Shown here: one piece after another, positions 1 to 10,100 of the stretch
How the letters are laid out: every line of letters starts with the position of its first letter
How positions within the stretch are numbered: position 1 is the stretch's first letter
NCBI GenBank assembly: GCA_014382445.1
Contig: JACNJS010000010.1
Coordinates: 84,198-148,197 of the forward strand
Length of the DNA stretch: 64,000 nt
DNA from: Bacteroidota bacterium
Lineage (GTDB): Bacteria; Bacteroidota; Bacteroidia; Bacteroidales; F082
Direction: 5' to 3'
The notes under the pieces: generated by a model
Told to the model about the DNA's origin: nothing
Databases searched by the model: none
What the model saw: only the letters and a program-made list of their open reading frames with translations
Position numbers and translations under genes: made by a program

Positions 1-380
1 TTATGCTTAACAACATGATTCCAGTCTTTTTCGATATTTGAAGCATTAACAACAAGTAGATATTTTTCATCATTAAATCTGTAAACTAATAAATCATCAA
101 CAATTCCACCTCTTCCGTTAGGAAAACAACTATACTGAACCTTGCCATCAACAAGAGCATTAACATCGTTGGAAGTTATTTTTTGTACCATAGCTTTTGC
201 TTGCGGCCCTTCAACCCAAAACTCACCCATGTGTGATACATCAAAAACACCAAGTTTTGTTCTTACAGTTTCATGTTCTATATTAATGCCTTCAAACTGT
301 ACAGGCATGTCGAACCCAACGAATTCAACCATTTTGGCGTCCATTTCGCGGTGCATATTATTTAATGCTGTTTTCTTCAT
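1..380 (-). CDS. gcvT: Aminomethyltransferase (glycine cleavage T protein), N-terminal part, cut by the window edge
   Basis: The minus strand opens with ATG at 380 and reads [18 protein letters not shown], then [21 protein letters not shown] and [14 protein letters not shown], without a stop to the window edge (126 codons). The 'FDVSHMGE' block and the following '[19 protein letters not shown]' stretch are hallmarks of the N-terminal folate-binding domain of GcvT. GcvT transfers the methylene group from the H-protein-bound aminomethyl lipoyl intermediate to tetrahydrofolate and releases ammonia, in the cytoplasm. The full protein is usually about 360 residues, so roughly the first third is present; the break is the window boundary, not a mutation. 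A TAATTTTG element lies just upstream. Confidence 0.93.
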   Translation of the reverse strand, partial: MKKTALNNMHREMDAKMVEFVGFDMPVQFEGINIEHETVRTKLGVFDVSHMGEFWVEGPQAKAMVQKITSNDVNALVDGKVQYSCFPNGRGGIVDDLLVYRFNDEKYLLVVNASNIEKDWNHVVKH

Positions 381-403
381 TATGATTTGGATAATTAAGG
401 GTG

Positions 404-411
404 CAAAATTA
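404..411 (-). promoter_or_regulatory. Candidate -7 element of the gcvT promoter
   Basis: Read on the minus strand the octamer is TAATTTTG, a full match to the Bacteroidota -7 consensus TAnnTTTG, 24 bases upstream of the gcvT ATG. No convincing -33 TTTG is seen at the usual spacing, so the call rests on one half-site and its position. Confidence 0.33.
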
Positions 412-490
412 ATGAATTACACATCAACATCTATCGGATAATTATGAAAACTTTCACATAAAGTAGCTAATTAATTAATCGTTATTCAAA

Positions 491-595
491 TACCTCGAAG
501 CAAAGCTTGGGAGGTATGAACTTAGGTAAATTATATTACATCGCAGCAAGATGCGGGGAAAATAACTATGAGATCCCTCGCCTGCGCTCGGGATC
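491..595. repeat. Cluster of short hairpins in the 410-base gcvT/mgsA intergenic region
   Basis: The gap 381-791 holds no gene. Within it, 491-516 is an imperfect hairpin (TACCTC...GAGGTA outer arms, AAGC/GCTT inner arms), 543-555 a weaker one (CGCA/TGCG), and 572-595 a third (GATCCC/GGGATC arms around a GC-rich centre). The last resembles the GAGATCCTTCGC...GATGACA type of dispersed Bacteroidota repeat, of which relatives lie near 10339 and 58393. The rest, 596-791, is plain AT-rich DNA with the mgsA leader. None of the hairpins is followed by a T-run, so they do not look like terminators. Confidence 0.5.
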
Positions 596-791
596 AGTTC
601 GACTAAATAATTTTGATTTTCAAAATTAAAGTCACTGATTTAATATCCATCGGCCATTACGCCATCGTTTGTATTGTGGGGAAAAATAAGATTCTGGTTA
701 ATTAGACAAATAAAAAAACCAATTAAACCTTAAGATGTAATTATTACGCCCGGGCAAAAAGTGTTTAATATATCTTAGCTGAAAAAACATT

Positions 792-1232
792 ATGGAAAGT
801 ATTAAAAGAATAGCATTGGTTGCGCATGATAACCGTAAAAACGATTTAATTGAATGGGTTGAGTTCAACAAAGGAAATTTAACCGACCACAGTCTTTTTT
901 GTACAGGCACCACAGGAAGCCTGGTTGAAAAAACATTAGGTGACGACTATAAATTAACCCGGCTTAAATCCGGACCACTTGGTGGTGATCAGCAACTGGG
1001 TGCACTAATTGCAGACGAAAAGATTGATTTACTGATCTTTTTCTGGGACCCGATGTCATCACATCCTCACGATGTGGATGTTAAAGCATTACTCCGTTTA
1101 TCAGTTCTCTACAATATCCCAACTGCATGCAATCGGGCTACAGCCGAGTTTATTATAAGTTCTCCACTCTACAACAGTAATTATCAGCGAATTGTAAAAG
1201 ACTATTCCACGTATATAAACCGTACTGTATAA
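792..1232 (+). CDS. mgsA: Methylglyoxal synthase
   Basis: This 146-residue protein matches MgsA in length and motifs. It would convert dihydroxyacetone phosphate to methylglyoxal and phosphate in the cytoplasm, a bypass that relieves phosphosugar build-up when sugar influx exceeds lower glycolysis. Visible family blocks are ALVAHDNRK at the N-terminus, TGTTG near 39-43, GPLGGDQQLGALIA at 61-74, IFFWDP at 82-87 and HDVDVKALLRL at 93-103. Asp66 in GGDQQ and His93 correspond by motif and by their 27-residue spacing to the catalytic Asp71 and His98 of the E. coli enzyme. It stands 124 bases before a GH13 gene on the same strand, which fits a sugar-overflow role, but shared transcription is not shown. 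Confidence 0.95.
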   Translation: MESIKRIALVAHDNRKNDLIEWVEFNKGNLTDHSLFCTGTTGSLVEKTLGDDYKLTRLKSGPLGGDQQLGALIADEKIDLLIFFWDPMSSHPHDVDVKALLRLSVLYNIPTACNRATAEFIISSPLYNSNYQRIVKDYSTYINRTV

Positions 1233-1280
1233 CTTTTACCAAAAGTTGTGAAAATACCTGACTGACTCTGAAAAGTTACA

Positions 1281-1288
1281 TAACTTTG
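1281..1288 (+). promoter_or_regulatory. Candidate -7 element for the GH13 gene
   Basis: TAACTTTG matches TAnnTTTG and lies 68 bases upstream of the GH13 start codon. It overlaps a small AT-rich hairpin (AAAGTTA/TAACTTT, 1273-1288) followed by a short T-rich run, so the same bases could instead be a weak end signal for mgsA. No -33 element is evident at normal spacing. Confidence 0.28.
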
Positions 1289-1356
1289 TTTTTGAAAAAC
1301 AAAATGTTTACGTTAACAAAGAGGTTAATTGCATTTATAAATCAAACCTACAAACT

Positions 1357-2988
1357 ATGAAAGCGGCGACTATTCTAACAACACTATTTCTGTTAAGCTT
1401 ATTCTCATGCACCCACACACCATCAGAAAACCAGAAAACATGGTGGAAGGAAGTCGTGTTTTATGAAATTTATATGCCGAGTTTCAAAGATAGTGACGGC
1501 GATGGCTACAGCGATTTTAAAGGTATGACTTCTAAACTCGATTACATTCAATCGTTAGGAATTAAAGGTATTTGGTTAACTCCGTTTTTAAAATCGCCCA
1601 AAGTTGATAACGGATACGACATAAGCGATTATTATGAAATAGATAGTGCTTACGGTACATTTAATGACTTTAGCATATTTATAAACGAAGCACACAACCG
1701 TAATATTAAGGTTATTATGGATATAGTTGTTAACCATACATCTACAAGGCACATATGGTTTCAGGAATCGATTAAATCGAAGGATAATCCGTATCGCAAT
1801 TATTATATTTGGAAAGATGAGCCCAACAACTGGGAATCATTTTTTGGTGGTACTGCGTGGGAGTATGATTCATTAACCGGGCAGTACTATTATCATAAAT
1901 TTGACGCCGAAATGGCGGATCTCAATTGGCATAACCCCGATGTGGCAAAAGAGGTTCAAAAAGTGCTTAGGTATTGGTTAGAACTAGGTGTGGATGGATT
2001 TCGTTTGGATGTAATCAACTTTCTGACGACAGAGAATATTTTCAATGATAATCCTGAAGATGAGAATGGAAAACAAATTCACCTGTATGATATTGATCAA
2101 AAAGGAGTTAAACAAGCGATGAAAACCATCAAGGAAACTGTAAATGAATATGATGATCGATTTATTGTAGGAGAAATTGGTAGCGATAAAATTGATGTTC
2201 TAAAGCAGTATCAGGGAGGGGAATTGCTGGATGTTGTGTTTAATTTTAATTTTGGAAGCATCCCAAAGTTTTCAGCACAAAGGTTTTATGCTGAATTAAA
2301 AAGCATGGAAGACAATATGAGTAATTATCCTACCTTATTCTTCGGCAGTCATGATATGCCACGTTTACACAGTCGACTTGCAGAAAATAACCATGAAAGA
2401 GCCTATGCGTTAGCCGTTTTAATGCTTACAGCTAAGGGTGTTCCTTTTATTTATTTTGGTGAGGAATTAGGTATGAAAAACCATGTTTCCAATTCTTATG
2501 ACGAAATAAAGGATGTGCAAGGAATTACCCAATACAAACTTGCCATAAAAAAAGGTCTGACAGCGGAGGAAGCCCTCAAGGTTGCCAATGATAATAACCG
2601 TGACAAATCGCGAAGTCCGATGCAGTGGAATTCTGACTCGCTTGCAGGATTTTCGTCTGGCAGTAGTTGGATAGAACCCAATCCTGATTATGCAACACTT
2701 AATGTTGAGCTGCAGGAAAAAGATTCAGTATCGATGCTCTCAAAGTATAAACAGTTAATTTCATTGCGTAATGTGGAGCTCGCATTACAATATGGATCAT
2801 ACGAAAAACTGGATATTAATGACAATTGTATCCACTTTATTAGAAGTTATCAGGAATCTAAAATAAATGTCCTTATTAATTTTGGAAATCCACTTGTTTA
2901 TAAAATACCTAAAGATGCAATAACTTTACTTGGTTCGCATGAATTACAAACTGATGGCATTCTTATCTTCAAGGAATTGAAAAAGTAA
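1357..2988 (+). CDS. GH13 alpha-glucosidase/alpha-amylase family lipoprotein
   Basis: A 543-residue protein with a lipoprotein signal (hydrophobic 5-17, LFSC with Cys18) and a GH13 (beta/alpha)8 barrel. The conserved regions appear in order: DIVVNHTS (122-129), GVDGFRLDV (211-219, nucleophile Asp218), VGEIG (271-275, acid/base Glu273) and GSHDMPR (330-336, Asp333). The RSPMQW block resembles the oligo-1,6-glucosidase/alpha-glucosidase branch rather than endo-amylases. Asn of the usual NHD triplet is replaced by Ser. It probably hydrolyses short alpha-glucosides, anchored in the periplasm or outer membrane. The next gene, on the opposite strand, ends only 30 bases away. Linkage specificity cannot be read from sequence alone. 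Confidence 0.88.
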   Translation: MKAATILTTLFLLSLFSCTHTPSENQKTWWKEVVFYEIYMPSFKDSDGDGYSDFKGMTSKLDYIQSLGIKGIWLTPFLKSPKVDNGYDISDYYEIDSAYGTFNDFSIFINEAHNRNIKVIMDIVVNHTSTRHIWFQESIKSKDNPYRNYYIWKDEPNNWESFFGGTAWEYDSLTGQYYYHKFDAEMADLNWHNPDVAKEVQKVLRYWLELGVDGFRLDVINFLTTENIFNDNPEDENGKQIHLYDIDQKGVKQAMKTIKETVNEYDDRFIVGEIGSDKIDVLKQYQGGELLDVVFNFNFGSIPKFSAQRFYAELKSMEDNMSNYPTLFFGSHDMPRLHSRLAENNHERAYALAVLMLTAKGVPFIYFGEELGMKNHVSNSYDEIKDVQGITQYKLAIKKGLTAEEALKVANDNNRDKSRSPMQWNSDSLAGFSSGSSWIEPNPDYATLNVELQEKDSVSMLSKYKQLISLRNVELALQYGSYEKLDINDNCIHFIRSYQESKINVLINFGNPLVYKIPKDAITLLGSHELQTDGILIFKELKK

Positions 2989-3018
2989 ATATCAACTGGT
3001 TATAATAGGTATAAAACG

Positions 3019-4764
3019 CTACTTTCGGTTTGAATAATGATAATCGATTATCACATTATCAGCAAATAAACTACCGTCCCTTTCTGAAACAACAGATTCC
3101 TGGGGAACCAATACCAGTAGTGCAGAGTGTTGTTTATCAACCTGAAAAGCAAAAGTGTTTTTAACATTTTCGGCAATAAATACTCTTTTTAATACATCAT
3201 AAACCTTTGTTTCTTGTGCCCCCAGATCAATTTGAACTTCCTTAATTATATCATTTGGATTATAGTACAAATATGAAGGATAAGCTTCTGCTCGATAAAA
3301 GTCAGTGGCTAACAGGTTTAACTGAAGTATATTTTCAACATTGGTTCTTGAAACTATAGCTCCGGCGATACCTACATGCCCACTGCCATAAACACTAAAT
3401 TGCGAAACGTCAGGATTTCCCTTTACCCAATTGGGTCCATCACCAATGGCAATGGGAGCTTCGATATTTTCAGTGTTTTTTAAGTGTGATTTTTTAATTA
3501 ATCCTTCATACCCAATAACTCCCTTTGTATGGTGTTTAAACTCAGGTATTGTTTGATGATCATCCGGTATTTCATAAGGGTAGAAAAATTTTATTGCATT
3601 ACTTGCATTAAGCATCCATTTCCCGATTGCATCAGCGTATCTCGGATCATATCTAACCATGGGTACCAACGGCCACATGGCATCATAGGTATTCATTAAA
3701 AAAGCAAATCCACCATGATCCACTGTACTTCCAACCAAGCCTGAAACATCATAACCATTCCAATTGTCCTCCAGTACCCCCCACCCTTCTCTACAATCAG
3801 GAGTGCCATTAAATGTCCATTCAAGAATTTTGTTGTAATCATAATTTGTTCCTTCCTCCGCATTCAAACGTGCTGCAACATAAGCTCCAAACGGCATCAA
3901 GATTTCATAAAACCGATTATCATTTTGTGCCAGGAGTGCTTCCAATGAAGACTTGGCACCCTTTAAATATTTAGGATTGTGAAATTTTTGATAGGCTGAA
4001 TACAAGACATAAGCATGCCCCGCTGCTGCATCTTCCTGAGAGCAAATCCAATTATCTTTAGGTTCTAATGTGGCATAGTCAAAGTAAGAGTGCTGATAAT
4101 TTCCAGATATTACTGAATCGCTTTGGTAAAATTTATCAGCCACCGATTGCATTATAAAAGTAAAATCCTCTTCTTCAGGGTAAAAATTTGCTACTCCGTA
4201 GAATAACACATTGGGATAAACATCATACCACCAATCTCTTGCATAACCACCTCCTAACAAAGCCACTTCCGGACAAGTGTTGTTCATTACAATATTCCAT
4301 TCCGTATCGGAATTAAAATAATTCTTTAACATCCCTACATAATTCTTATCATGTTGATTGGACTTATCAATACCAACCAAACTAGCTCCAAGAACCGCTC
4401 CAATGGTAGCGAGTGATTCGTGAAATATACCATCGTTATGTTCTAAGCCCTGCCTTAAATCGCCCATAGCAGTATATATACCAAAGGTTTCCTGATTAAA
4501 ATTTTTACCTGAATTATCATACCATAATAAAGGCCAATATTCCCCTGTTTGAGTGGTATCAAAAACAAGGGAATCAAAACCCTTTGCCAGCATATTAAAA
4601 TTAATTATTTTGAAGGGTGTAGGTAAATTTGGCATAGCATTAACACGAGCCAGTTGAATTTGTTCTACAGGTTTTATATCCTGTAGGGTATTATGGTTAC
4701 TGCATGATATTAAGAATAAACTTACTACCATACCTATTACTCTATATTTTCTATTCAGTTTCAT
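3019..4764 (-). CDS. Uncharacterised lipoprotein, paralogue of the N-terminal domain of the T9SS protein at 7169-10264
   Basis: I do not recognise a named family. The 581-residue product has a lipobox (LFLISC, Cys21). Its body aligns by eye along most of its length with the first ~540 residues of the protein at 7169-10264. Shared blocks are SLVFDT..GEYWPL, GIDKSNQ, WWYDVYPNVLFY, the Ala-rich AAAGHAYVLYSAY, EGTNYDYNKILEW, YDVSGLVG, RYDPRYADAIGKW and YGSGHVG. Repeating Trp/Tyr-rich predicted helices with conserved acidic residues suggest an (alpha/alpha)-toroid carbohydrate-active enzyme; this is inference. It is the last gene of the PUL and its start overlaps the MFS gene by 14 bases, so the two are translationally linked. 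It is probably a periplasmic or surface glycan-processing protein. Confidence 0.6.
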   Translation of the reverse strand: MKLNRKYRVIGMVVSLFLISCSNHNTLQDIKPVEQIQLARVNAMPNLPTPFKIINFNMLAKGFDSLVFDTTQTGEYWPLLWYDNSGKNFNQETFGIYTAMGDLRQGLEHNDGIFHESLATIGAVLGASLVGIDKSNQHDKNYVGMLKNYFNSDTEWNIVMNNTCPEVALLGGGYARDWWYDVYPNVLFYGVANFYPEEEDFTFIMQSVADKFYQSDSVISGNYQHSYFDYATLEPKDNWICSQEDAAAGHAYVLYSAYQKFHNPKYLKGAKSSLEALLAQNDNRFYEILMPFGAYVAARLNAEEGTNYDYNKILEWTFNGTPDCREGWGVLEDNWNGYDVSGLVGSTVDHGGFAFLMNTYDAMWPLVPMVRYDPRYADAIGKWMLNASNAIKFFYPYEIPDDHQTIPEFKHHTKGVIGYEGLIKKSHLKNTENIEAPIAIGDGPNWVKGNPDVSQFSVYGSGHVGIAGAIVSRTNVENILQLNLLATDFYRAEAYPSYLYYNPNDIIKEVQIDLGAQETKVYDVLKRVFIAENVKNTFAFQVDKQHSALLVLVPQESVVSERDGSLFADNVIIDYHYSNRK

Positions 4765-5992
4765 TTTCCAATTTTTTTTGTTGATTTAGAAGCTGTTTTG
4801 CAATTAGTATTGAAAGCAATTGAAGTGTACCAATAATGAATAGAGCATACCTTAAAGCAATGTCAGTATCTCCATAAAAAGCAAGGACTAAAAAAGTTCC
4901 TGCACCAATAAAACGCCCTACATACAATCCAAATTCATGGTTTAATATATATGAAAACTCATTTCTGTTTTCGATTTTTGATAGCAGATCGATAACTTTT
5001 AGTTGTATGGGGAAATAAGCAATATCCAGCACAGGCCTCGCTAACAAAAGCAGAAACATAAATATTATGACTCCTACAGAATTAAACAGCAGCCCATTGA
5101 TTCCTGACGCTAGGAAAAAGCTTATTAATCCCACGCTAAAAATAATTAACCGGTGTTTTGGTTTTGAGATTTTACCCAAAATAAGCATAATAACAGCGGC
5201 CAAAATAGCCCCAACCGACTGGGCTGTACCTAAAGCTCCTTCCGAATTAAAAAATTTCATCATTAGCATTGCTGGGGCAGTAACAATAAAACCTTGAGCC
5301 AGGCCTTTTAACACGGCCAACTGAAGCATCTTTCTCCATAGTTTATGAAATTTGAAATAAAGGAATTTTTCACTCTTTGGTTTTTCGTATTTCCCAAAAT
5401 GAAACACTATTGAAGCTAAAATTGTAATTGCGAAAACAATAATAGTCACCACTTTATATCCTGAATTTATCCCTGCATTAGTTGGCTCGTTACCATGCAT
5501 TAGATACCACCCAATAATAAATGGAACAATTGATGCGATTATTGTATAGAAAAAAGTTTCCAATCCATAATAGAAATTTCGGGTTCTGTCTTTTGTAGTA
5601 GCCAGAACAAGATAATCGCGGTTGGCCCAGTAAAATCCAAACGACATTCCCATAATTAAACCGGCTCCTACCAAACCGTAATAGTTAATCTCTTTCAACG
5701 ACATCATAAACACCATCGAAACACCACTTAATATCATTCCAAGGGAGAATAATCTTTTAATATTAAATTTATTTAATAAATAACCATTTATAAAAAAAGT
5801 AATGGGGATGCCGGTGTAAATAGCCAATTGATAAAACATTACTTTAGCAGGATCGTTTGAGTTACGCATAATATACGATGCTACAAAAATATCAATTACA
5901 GGAAGCACAAAAGCATAAATAATATTAGTAAAAATCAGGATTTTCGCACTCCGTGAAAAATCTTTAAAACCAACTGTGTTTGATTTACTCAT
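4751..5992 (-). CDS. MFS transporter, probably for PUL-derived oligosaccharides
   Basis: A 413-residue polytopic protein with about 12 hydrophobic segments and the two-times-six MFS pattern; a charged, Lys-rich central loop near residues 200-220 separates the halves. No signal peptide. It shares its start with the GH130 stop (the A of TAATG) and overlaps the following lipoprotein gene by 14 bases. A GH130 phosphorylase translationally coupled to an MFS permease is the usual layout where an oligosaccharide is carried across the inner membrane and then phosphorolysed in the cytoplasm. The exact substrate is not readable. Confidence 0.8.
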   Translation of the reverse strand: MSKSNTVGFKDFSRSAKILIFTNIIYAFVLPVIDIFVASYIMRNSNDPAKVMFYQLAIYTGIPITFFINGYLLNKFNIKRLFSLGMILSGVSMVFMMSLKEINYYGLVGAGLIMGMSFGFYWANRDYLVLATTKDRTRNFYYGLETFFYTIIASIVPFIIGWYLMHGNEPTNAGINSGYKVVTIIVFAITILASIVFHFGKYEKPKSEKFLYFKFHKLWRKMLQLAVLKGLAQGFIVTAPAMLMMKFFNSEGALGTAQSVGAILAAVIMLILGKISKPKHRLIIFSVGLISFFLASGINGLLFNSVGVIIFMFLLLLARPVLDIAYFPIQLKVIDLLSKIENRNEFSYILNHEFGLYVGRFIGAGTFLVLAFYGDTDIALRYALFIIGTLQLLSILIAKQLLNQQKKLENETE

Positions 5993-7047
5993 TAAATATC
6001 TTGTTTAAGTTGAGTTAATATTTCATTGATAGAGAGGCTTGCCAGACAAACAAATTCGTCAGAAGCACCATAATACAAATTAACAGTATCCCCAACTACG
6101 GTATGTCCGTTAGTAAAAACCACATTGCCAAAAAAACCGGTTTGTTCATATTCTGCAATAGGTTCCATAATTGGCTCTCCTGATCGGGCAATTACTTTTG
6201 AAGGATCGTTTATGTCGAGTAGAATAGCTCCCAGACAGTATCTATTTTCTGCTGTGGCGCCATGATAAATTTCCAGCCAGCCCATGTCAGTTTTTATAGG
6301 TGAGGCACCGGCTCCCAGTCGTTTGCTGTCGAATTTTCCTTCACGAGTTTTTGCTATACACTTATGATTCCCCCAGTACATACCATCGGGCGATTCAGCT
6401 ATCCAAATGTAATTACCTCCCAATTCCGGGCTGGAGGGACGATGGAGGGCGTAAAATTTACCGTTTATCTTTTCGCTAAACAAGGCACAGTCCTTATTAT
6501 GTGGACTAAAGATCATTCCATTCTTTTCAAAATTTTTCCAATTTTTCGTTGTTCTAAGGCCAACTCCAACACCATTAGCCGAAACCATTGTGTAAGTGAG
6601 ATGATAATTACCATCTATATTGGCCACCCTGCAATCTTCAATGCCATATGATTCGTATTCACCTTCACCGAAGAGTGAAGGATATTCAGGGTCTTCCCGA
6701 AAAATAATCCCATCATCACTACATAGCAGCCGCAGATGCGAAATTGTGGTCAGATAGTCTACACTATCATAATTAATTACTCGGGCATCCGAAGCATCTA
6801 ATTTTGGATCTTTGAGATCAAAATTTATTACCTCCACTTTTCCTGCATCATTATAAACAGGAACAGTAATCATTCCTTCTTTTTGTTTCGTTCGCTCAGC
6901 CACGCGTACAAGCAACCAAATTTTTCCATTAAATTCAAATACTCCCGGATTGAGCAAACATTCAATTATCATATTTTCGTCACTTGGATCTAAATCTCCC
7001 GGAGACAAAATCGGGTTGCTACTATTTCGTTTTACAATATCTGCCAT
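5992..7047 (-). CDS. GH130 family glycoside phosphorylase (beta-mannoside type)
   Basis: A 351-residue protein with no signal peptide and the five-bladed beta-propeller motifs of GH130. The GIEDCR block at 135-140 carries the catalytic Asp138 (the usual form is G-x-E-D-x-R). LHRP (201-204), YHGA (261-264) and YYGASD (325-330) are further family marks, and the retained Arg, His and Tyr positions favour phosphorolysis over the hydrolytic GH130 members. Known members cleave beta-mannosidic linkages (1,4-mannosyl-glucose, 1,4-mannooligosaccharides, mannosyl-GlcNAc, 1,2-mannosides) with inorganic phosphate, giving alpha-mannose 1-phosphate. It is coupled to the MFS gene. The substrate subgroup would need phylogeny; beta-mannoside is the family-level guess. 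Confidence 0.87.
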   Translation of the reverse strand: MADIVKRNSSNPILSPGDLDPSDENMIIECLLNPGVFEFNGKIWLLVRVAERTKQKEGMITVPVYNDAGKVEVINFDLKDPKLDASDARVINYDSVDYLTTISHLRLLCSDDGIIFREDPEYPSLFGEGEYESYGIEDCRVANIDGNYHLTYTMVSANGVGVGLRTTKNWKNFEKNGMIFSPHNKDCALFSEKINGKFYALHRPSSPELGGNYIWIAESPDGMYWGNHKCIAKTREGKFDSKRLGAGASPIKTDMGWLEIYHGATAENRYCLGAILLDINDPSKVIARSGEPIMEPIAEYEQTGFFGNVVFTNGHTVVGDTVNLYYGASDEFVCLASLSINEILTQLKQDI

Positions 7048-7168
7048 GTATCCTATAAATTTCTTATTAGTAAATTAAAAAAGTAATAATTATCATCCAA
7101 CCGCATTATTTTAAAAATGAAAGTGAAAACTGAGCCACCTCCTGATAAAGGCATGAATAACATTTTTC

Positions 7169-10100
7169 CTACTGAGAAATAATAAACTTCTTTTTCGCCA
7201 CCAATTCCCCGGTTTGTATTTCTACTATATAAGTGCCTGGTTTAATTTTACTTGTATTTATGCAGAATTGGGATTTATTATTATTTTGCCATGCATTCTT
7301 GCTTATTATTCTTCCGGTTATATCAATTATCTGGTAATCAACATTTGATCCATGAGATTGATTAAATCTAACACACACTTGCCCGTTACCCGGATTGGGG
7401 AAAATACTAATTAAATCAACTGCTTTGGTTTCATAAATATTATCAACTCCCTCAGTGTACATTTCAAGAATATCAGTAGGTGCAATAGCATGATCAAAAA
7501 GATAAACATCATCAAGACGGCCTTTAAAATAATAATTTTGATCGGGGCGGGCTTTGCCCAGCACTAGATCGTAAGATGTAGAATTAATTGTGCCTGATGC
7601 AGTAATAAAGGCATCCAATTGCCCATCAATGTACAATTCCATATCAGTTCCGGTATAAACCATTGTGAAAAAATACCAATGATCCATCTCTATTACAGTT
7701 TTCGAATCCAAATCATAAACACCTTCAACTGTGTTTATTGTAAATCTAAGCAGATCATTTCCTATTGATACCTTCCATCGGTTATCCCAGTTTCCATGCG
7801 AAATAGGATAAGCTTCTCCCCCACTATTGTTCTGTGAATAAATCCATCCTGATAAAGTTAATGCTAAATCAAAATTGAGCCAACTGGCATTTTCAACACT
7901 AACAAATGAGGACGATCCGTTAAAGCTTGCTGCCAATTGTTGATTTCCTTTTGGGTCGGTTTGGTAGCTCAAATTTTCAGAAGAAGTAGAGTTGTTAAAT
8001 TCACTAAAGTCTGCAACATTCTGATTAAATGGTAAATACAAAACAGGATCACCTACTATTAACACGCTTAAATCGCGAACCATGATGGTTATGCTGTCAG
8101 TACTTTCGCCGTCAATGTCGGATACAGTGCAATAGATTGTATTATTTCCATAATTAGCAGGTGATGTCCATTGAACCGTTGCTCCACTGCCAGAAAAAGT
8201 GCCATCATCAGCTGCCCAGTTATATGATACCTCATCTCCATTTAGTTCTTCAACTTCACATGAAAGCGTAGTAGGTTGATTAACATCAATTTTACCCGGA
8301 CTGGCCTTTAACGAACTAATTTCCGGAATATAAGGAATCCTTTCAACAACTGATAGAATGATGTTCATTGAATCGGATAAACCACTACCGGAGCTTACTC
8401 TACATTTGATAAGATAATCCCCAATTTCATCGGGTGACTTAATGGATAGTTTATGAAGTGCCACCTGTGGAATGTAATCAAACTCCCAATAATAGTCGAT
8501 AATATCATTATCAATGTCTTCGGCACTACAAAATACAAAAATGGAATCACCTGCAACAACAGGGTTTTGAATCGCTTGTAAAGCTTTTATCCGGGGAGGA
8601 TTGTCAGTTAAGGGTTCACCATTATCGAAGTCGATTACAATACCATTTGCGAAGGTTTTTTTACCGCTCATCTCGATTGCTGCCCCATTGGGAACAAGTG
8701 TGATGATAACAGAATTAGATGCGGGAATGGGAATCTGGATTATTCCTATAACATCATGATACATAAAAGAATTATTGATCGAATTGTAAATATCATATAC
8801 TTGCGAGCCAATATCAATTGTAACAGATGTATCCGTATCATATGGATTCCACATCAGGAAAGAACTATATTTTTCAGCATAGAAATCAGTAAGTGAAAGA
8901 TTGAGTTTCAAAACTGCACTCACATTGGTTGTGTCAACAATCCCGCCAAGGTAACCCACATGCGATGATCCATAAAGAGCTAGGTTAGTAGGTGACCAAC
9001 CACCAGCGATTGCATCCCCTGTCGAAAAAGGACTCTTTCCATTTAATACCTCCTTTAAGGCTTCATGGGCAATACACTTGTTGGGATCGTTTTCATTCGA
9101 CCACACTTCGCTATCTTGTTGATCGCTAGGTAAAAATCCGGGATAAAACAGTCTTGATGCAACTGCCATATTAAGCACCCACTTACCAATTGCATTGGCA
9201 TAATGTTCATCATATCTTAATAAAGGAACCAAAGCTGCGGCTTGCTGAAAACCATTCATTAAAAAAGCATAATCATTTCCGGCATCGTTTGCTTCGCCAA
9301 TTAGCCCTGAACAGTCATAGTCGCCCCACTGGCCAACAATGGCACCCCAACCACGCAGGTCACCGCGATTAAAACACCAATTAAGCATTTTTTCAATATC
9401 GTAGTTTGTCCCTATTTCGACATTCATACAAGCAGCGGTGTATGTGCCATAGGGCAGTTGTAATTCGTAAGATGGGTTTTGATCGAGGTTAACTAAAAAT
9501 TCCATCGACCATTCGGCTCCTATTAAATACTTAATTTCATTTGTTTCGCGATAAGCATTGTAAAGTAACCAGGCAATTGCACCGGCAGCTTCAGGTTCTT
9601 TTACGCCCGTAGTAAGCGGTTTCATTTGTTTTAGGTTCCATGCTCTGTAGTTCATAGTTGGTACCTGCCATGGGGTTGTATTTCCGCCCATGCTATCAAC
9701 AGCTTCGAGCCACCGGTCGGCAACCATCTGAAACTGATAATTATAATCACCTGTATTTGGATACAGTGCAGCTAATTGATAAAAAAAGACATTGGGAATT
9801 GTTTCGTACCACCAATCATTACCACTGCTGGTAATAGGATGGTTTAAATAAACATTTTCATCCTCTCTATTATTAAAAAAGTCTTCGGCGAGTAAAGCCC
9901 AGTTTTTTCCAAATTGATTGCTTTTGTCGATACCCGAAATTGTAGCTCCTACAACTGCAGGTAGTTGGTTTATTCCTTCTGCTGATGTTCCCAAAGTTTG
10001 ACCAACATAGGAAACCATGGCAGCACTTTCGTGTTCGGGATAATTAATAGATTGAGGGTTTATCCCAACAAGAGGTAAATATTCTCCGGATAAATCTGTA

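Noticed and set aside
1-380. gcvT as a pseudogene because it lacks a stop
   Set aside because: The gene simply continues beyond the window edge; the visible part is intact.
698-913. Minus-strand reading frame opposite the start of mgsA
   Set aside because: Shadow of a well-supported gene; no recognisable product.
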